Shown one piece after another: positions 14,908 to 17,312 of a stretch of DNA of 17,312 nt. Origin of the DNA: Bacillota bacterium (GTDB lineage: Bacteria > Bacillota > Dethiobacteria > DTU022 > UBA8154). Position numbers and translations under genes: made by a program. Position 1 is the stretch's first letter, and every line of letters starts with the position of its first letter. The stretch spans positions 7,149 to 24,460 of the forward strand of contig DLUO01000041.1 in the NCBI GenBank assembly GCA_003444595.1. The letters are read 5' to 3'. The notes below the pieces were generated by a model. That model did no database searches. It was not told where the DNA came from and worked only from the letters and a program-made list of their open reading frames with translations.

Positions 14908-14936
14908 TTTACAAAGATCTCGGTATATGATAAAAT
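14908..14936 (+). promoter_or_regulatory. Sigma-A-type promoter for rpsO-pnp
   Basis: TTTACA (14908-14913) and TAAAAT (14931-14936) are 17 bases apart, with TG at 14928-14929 giving an extended -10 (TGaTAAAAT). It starts 27 bases after the ribF stop. Transcription would begin near 14943 and leave a leader of about 60 bases before rpsO. Confidence 0.8.
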
Positions 14937-14956
14937 TTGCTTGGTTTTTTCATGAT

Positions 14957-14978
14957 GCTCTTTTTCTTATCTTAGAGC
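14957..14978 (+). promoter_or_regulatory. Possible rpsO leader hairpin (S15 autoregulation candidate)
   Basis: GCTCT (14957-14961) pairs with AGAGC (14974-14978) around a 12-base pyrimidine-rich loop, within the roughly 60-base untranslated leader of rpsO. Ribosomal protein S15 represses its own mRNA through leader structures in several bacteria, including Bacillota, but those structures differ between groups. A 5-bp stem alone is weak evidence, and I could not match a known S15-binding motif. Confidence 0.3.
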
Positions 14979-15004
14979 TAGATTGAGACAGGAGGTGAGA
15001 TAAA

Positions 15005-15274
15005 TTGACACTTTCAAGCGAAGTCAAAAACAGTATCATTAATGAATATAAGAATCACGAAAACGATACCGGGTCTCCGGAAGTTCAAATCGCCATCCTT
15101 ACCAAAAGGATTAACCAGCTAACGGAACATCTTAAGACTCACAAAAAAGATTTTCATTCCAGACGTGGACTGCTGAAAATGGTCGGAAAGAGAAGAGGCC
15201 TGTTAAACTATCTGAGAGATAAAAAACCTGAACGGTACCGTATTATTATTGAAAGACTAGGCTTAAGAAAATAA
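15005..15274 (+). CDS. rpsO: 30S ribosomal protein S15
   Basis: S15 is a primary 16S rRNA binder in the platform of the small subunit. The 89-residue protein has the exact family length and marks: TGSPEVQIAILTKRINQLTEHL (22-43), HKKDFHSRRGLLKMVGKRR (46-64), and the ending YRIIIERLGLRK. The start is TTG at 15005, unusual for a ribosomal protein but supported by a perfect GGAGGTGA (14991-14998), with GGAGG ending 9 bases upstream, and by the MTLSSEVKN N terminus. It has its own promoter and precedes pnp by 44 bases, the widely conserved rpsO-pnp pair. The gap contains a hairpin that overlaps the pnp ribosome binding site. Confidence 0.98.
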   Translation: MTLSSEVKNSIINEYKNHENDTGSPEVQIAILTKRINQLTEHLKTHKKDFHSRRGLLKMVGKRRGLLNYLRDKKPERYRIIIERLGLRK

Positions 15275-15285
15275 GGAGTTCTGTT

Positions 15286-15320
15286 CCCCACTTTTCTTAA
15301 AGCAAAGGGGGTTGTTTTTT
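15286..15320 (+). promoter_or_regulatory. rpsO-pnp hairpin covering the pnp ribosome binding site
   Basis: CCCC (15286-15289) and CTTT (15291-15294), with A15290 bulged, pair with AAAGGGGG (15304-15311) over 8 bp around a 9-base loop. TTGTTTTTT follows at once (15312-15320), so the element has intrinsic-terminator form. The 3' arm is also the pnp ribosome binding site, and the T run ends in the TTG start codon (15319). It can therefore reduce pnp by termination, by hiding the ribosome binding site, or both. A shorter CTTT/AAAG stem (15291-15294 with 15299-15302) is an alternative fold that would leave the G run free. Confidence 0.65.
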
Positions 15321-17312
15321 GGAAAGTTTTAGTATGACGTTGGCCAACAGACTACTGGTAATGGAAACAGGGAAAGTGGCCAAACAGGCGAGCGGCTCAG
15401 TACTTATTCGCTACGGTGACACAGCGCTTCTGGTAACAGCAACTGTTTCCAAAGAGCCGCGTGAGGGTGTGGATTTTTTTCCTTTAACAGTCGATTATGA
15501 AGAGAGGTTGTACGCTGTTGGTAGAATACCTGGGGGCTTCATTAAAAGAGAGGGCAGGCCTACAGAAAAAGCTATTCTGGCTGCCAGGCTGACGGATCGG
15601 CCTCTCAGGCCGTTGTTTCCGGAAAACTTTCGTAATGCTGTCCATATTGTCGTGACAGTATTATCTGTCGATCAGGACTGCCCTCCCGAGGCACTGGCGA
15701 TTATTGGTGCCTCAACGGCCCTGTCTATATCTAAAATTCCTTTCTACGGGCCGGTTGGAGCCGTCTCTGTTGGCTTGGTTGACGGTGAACCCGTTATTAA
15801 CCCCACTATTAAACAGAGTGAAGCTAGTTCTCTTAATCTTGTGGTAGCTGGTACGGAAGAAGCGATTATGATGGTGGAAGCGAAGGCCAAAGAGGTATCA
15901 GAGGAACAATTGCTTGAAGCTATATGGGCCGGACATGAAGCTATCAAGGAGATTGTCCAGATGCAAAAAGAAATTGTTGCCTCCATAGGTCAGGATAAAA
16001 TTGAGGTAATACCCTTTGAGCCGGATCACCAGATTAATGAAGAAATAATCAGCTACTGTGAGGAAAAATTTAAAAGTGCGTTAAAAGTGGAGGATAAGCT
16101 CTCCAGGGAAAGCCTGCTGGAGGAAATTAAAAAGGAAGCACTGCAGCACTATATTGAGCAATATCCTGACAACGAACAAGATATAAAATTTGCCATGGAC
16201 AGTTTAATTAAAAAACTGTTACGTACCATGATCCTCAAGGAGAAAATTCGTTCTGACGGCAGAAAGTGGGATGAAATAAGGCCTATCACCTGTGAAGTAG
16301 GGCTTTTTAAAAGGACACACGGTTCTTCATTGTTTACCAGGGGACAGACACAAGTGCTGAATATTTGCACCTTGGGAGCATTAAGGGATATGCAAAGGTT
16401 AGATGGCCTGGGCATTGAGGAATCCAAAAGGTTTATGCACCATTACAATTTTCCTCCCTATAGTGTGGGAGAGGCAGGTTTTATGCGCGGACCGGGAAGG
16501 CGTGAAATAGGGCACGGTGCACTGGCAGAAAAAGCCCTGGAAGCAGTAATTCCTACTGAGGAGGAGTTTCCCTATACGATCCGGCTGGTTTCCGAAGTGT
16601 TGGAATCAAACGGCTCTACCTCCATGGGAAGTGTTTGTGCAAGTACGCTTTCCTTGATGGATGCCGGGGTTCCCATTAAAGCTCCTGTTTCCGGAATAGC
16701 GATGGGTTTGATTAAAGAAGAAAACGAGTATGCCATTCTTACCGATATTCAAGGGGTGGAGGACTTTCTGGGAGATATGGACTTCAAAGTGGCCGGAACA
16801 GCAGAGGGAATCACAGCATTACAGATGGATATCAAGATAAAGGGCCTGTCCCGGGAACTGTTAAAAGAGGCAATTAAGCGGGCCAGAGAGGGCTACCTCT
16901 TCATTCTTGATAAAATGCTGGAAGTAATCCGTGAGCCCAGAACTTCTCTTTCCGATTTCGCTCCGCGGATAATCACTCTGCAAATTGATCCGGATAAAAT
17001 TCGTGAAGTAATTGGCCCGGGAGGGCGGATTATCAACAAAATAACTGCTGAAACCGGTGCAGAAATTGATATTGAACCGGACGGCAAAATATTTATAGTG
17101 GCTGTAGATGCAGAGGCCGGCCAAAAAGCACGTCAAATAATTGAAAACCTTACAGCAGATGTAGAACCTGGCCGGGTTTATCTGGGAAGGGTAACCCGTA
17201 CTGAAAAATACGGGGCTTTTGTCGAAATACTTCCCGGGAAAGAAGGGCTGGTGCATATATCTCAACTGGAAAGGTTCCGTGTGAACAAGACAGAAGATGT
17301 GGTAAACGTGGG
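15319..17312 (+). CDS. pnp: Polyribonucleotide nucleotidyltransferase (PNPase), 3'-truncated
   Basis: PNPase is the phosphorolytic 3'-to-5' exoribonuclease of bacterial mRNA decay. The frame starts at TTG 15319 (MESFSMTLANRLLVMETGKVAKQASGS) behind GGGGG (15307-15311), and stays open to the window end, giving about 664 of an expected 700-740 residues. The first RNase PH domain has RYGDTALLVTATVS and LTDRPLRPLFP. An all-helical linker follows, then the second RNase PH domain: RSDGRKWDEIRPI, LFTRGQTQ, and DIQGVEDFLGDMDFKVAG, with catalytic Asp482 and Asp488. The KH domain has VIGPGGRIINKITAETGAEI, and the S1 domain is entered (GRVYLGRVTRTEKYGAFVE) and cut. The start codon lies at the end of a U-rich run following a hairpin, which suggests controlled expression. 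Confidence 0.97.
   Translation, partial: MESFSMTLANRLLVMETGKVAKQASGSVLIRYGDTALLVTATVSKEPREGVDFFPLTVDYEERLYAVGRIPGGFIKREGRPTEKAILAARLTDRPLRPLFPENFRNAVHIVVTVLSVDQDCPPEALAIIGASTALSISKIPFYGPVGAVSVGLVDGEPVINPTIKQSEASSLNLVVAGTEEAIMMVEAKAKEVSEEQLLEAIWAGHEAIKEIVQMQKEIVASIGQDKIEVIPFEPDHQINEEIISYCEEKFKSALKVEDKLSRESLLEEIKKEALQHYIEQYPDNEQDIKFAMDSLIKKLLRTMILKEKIRSDGRKWDEIRPITCEVGLFKRTHGSSLFTRGQTQVLNICTLGALRDMQRLDGLGIEESKRFMHHYNFPPYSVGEAGFMRGPGRREIGHGALAEKALEAVIPTEEEFPYTIRLVSEVLESNGSTSMGSVCASTLSLMDAGVPIKAPVSGIAMGLIKEENEYAILTDIQGVEDFLGDMDFKVAGTAEGITALQMDIKIKGLSRELLKEAIKRAREGYLFILDKMLEVIREPRTSLSDFAPRIITLQIDPDKIREVIGPGGRIINKITAETGAEIDIEPDGKIFIVAVDAEAGQKARQIIENLTADVEPGRVYLGRVTRTEKYGAFVEILPGKEGLVHISQLERFRVNKTEDVVNV

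Noticed and set aside
1..17312. Mobile elements, CRISPR arrays, prophage, tRNA or rRNA genes
   Set aside because: No transposase, integrase, direct-repeat array, cloverleaf or rRNA-like sequence was seen; the genes are contiguous, same-strand housekeeping genes with uniform composition.

Overview
The window is one contiguous run of bacterial housekeeping genes, all on the + strand. By gene content and order it comes from a Bacillota (Firmicutes) genome, most likely a Clostridia/Peptococcales-type anaerobe. The signs are the order pyrH-frr-uppS-cdsA-dxr-rseP-ispG and then rimP-nusA-rnpM-infB-rbfA-nrnA-truB-ribF-rpsO-pnp, strong GGAGG ribosome binding sites, many TTG and GTG starts, and moderate GC (low to mid forties by eye). 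No sequence comparison was possible, so genus and species are not assigned.

The first half (1-7181) starts inside pyrH (UMP kinase), overlapped by frr (ribosome recycling factor). A 71-residue single-PASTA-domain protein follows. Then come isoprenoid, lipid-carrier and envelope genes: uppS (undecaprenyl diphosphate synthase), cdsA (CDP-diacylglycerol synthase), dxr and ispG (two MEP-pathway steps), and rseP (intramembrane site-2 protease) between dxr and ispG. A soluble family-2 glycosyltransferase follows ispG, at the place where many relatives carry proS and polC. A strong extended -10 promoter sits directly upstream of dxr.

The second half (7182-17312) is the nusA/infB translation and RNA cluster. 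It opens with a clear promoter and a leader holding a perfect 10-bp hairpin, then rimP-nusA-rnpM(ylxR)-infB-rbfA-nrnA-truB-ribF. A second clear promoter drives rpsO and pnp; pnp is cut by the window end. ylxQ (L7Ae-like, usually between ylxR and infB) and ylxP/DUF503 (often between infB and rbfA) are absent. The 134-nt ylxR-infB gap holds a terminator-like fold and a three-codon mini-ORF whose codons contain the infB Shine-Dalgarno.

The genes serve linked jobs: nucleotide supply, translation initiation and recycling, 30S maturation (RimP, RbfA), transcription elongation control (NusA), RNA decay (NrnA, PNPase, and RnpM acting on RNase P), tRNA pseudouridylation, flavin cofactor synthesis, and making the C55 lipid carrier. 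I see no mobile element, CRISPR array, tRNA, rRNA or prophage, and no wholly new system. The points worth a second look are small: the orphan PASTA protein, the embedded glycosyltransferase, and several leader RNA structures, above all one that pairs with the pnp ribosome binding site. No intergenic gap exceeds about 150 bases.
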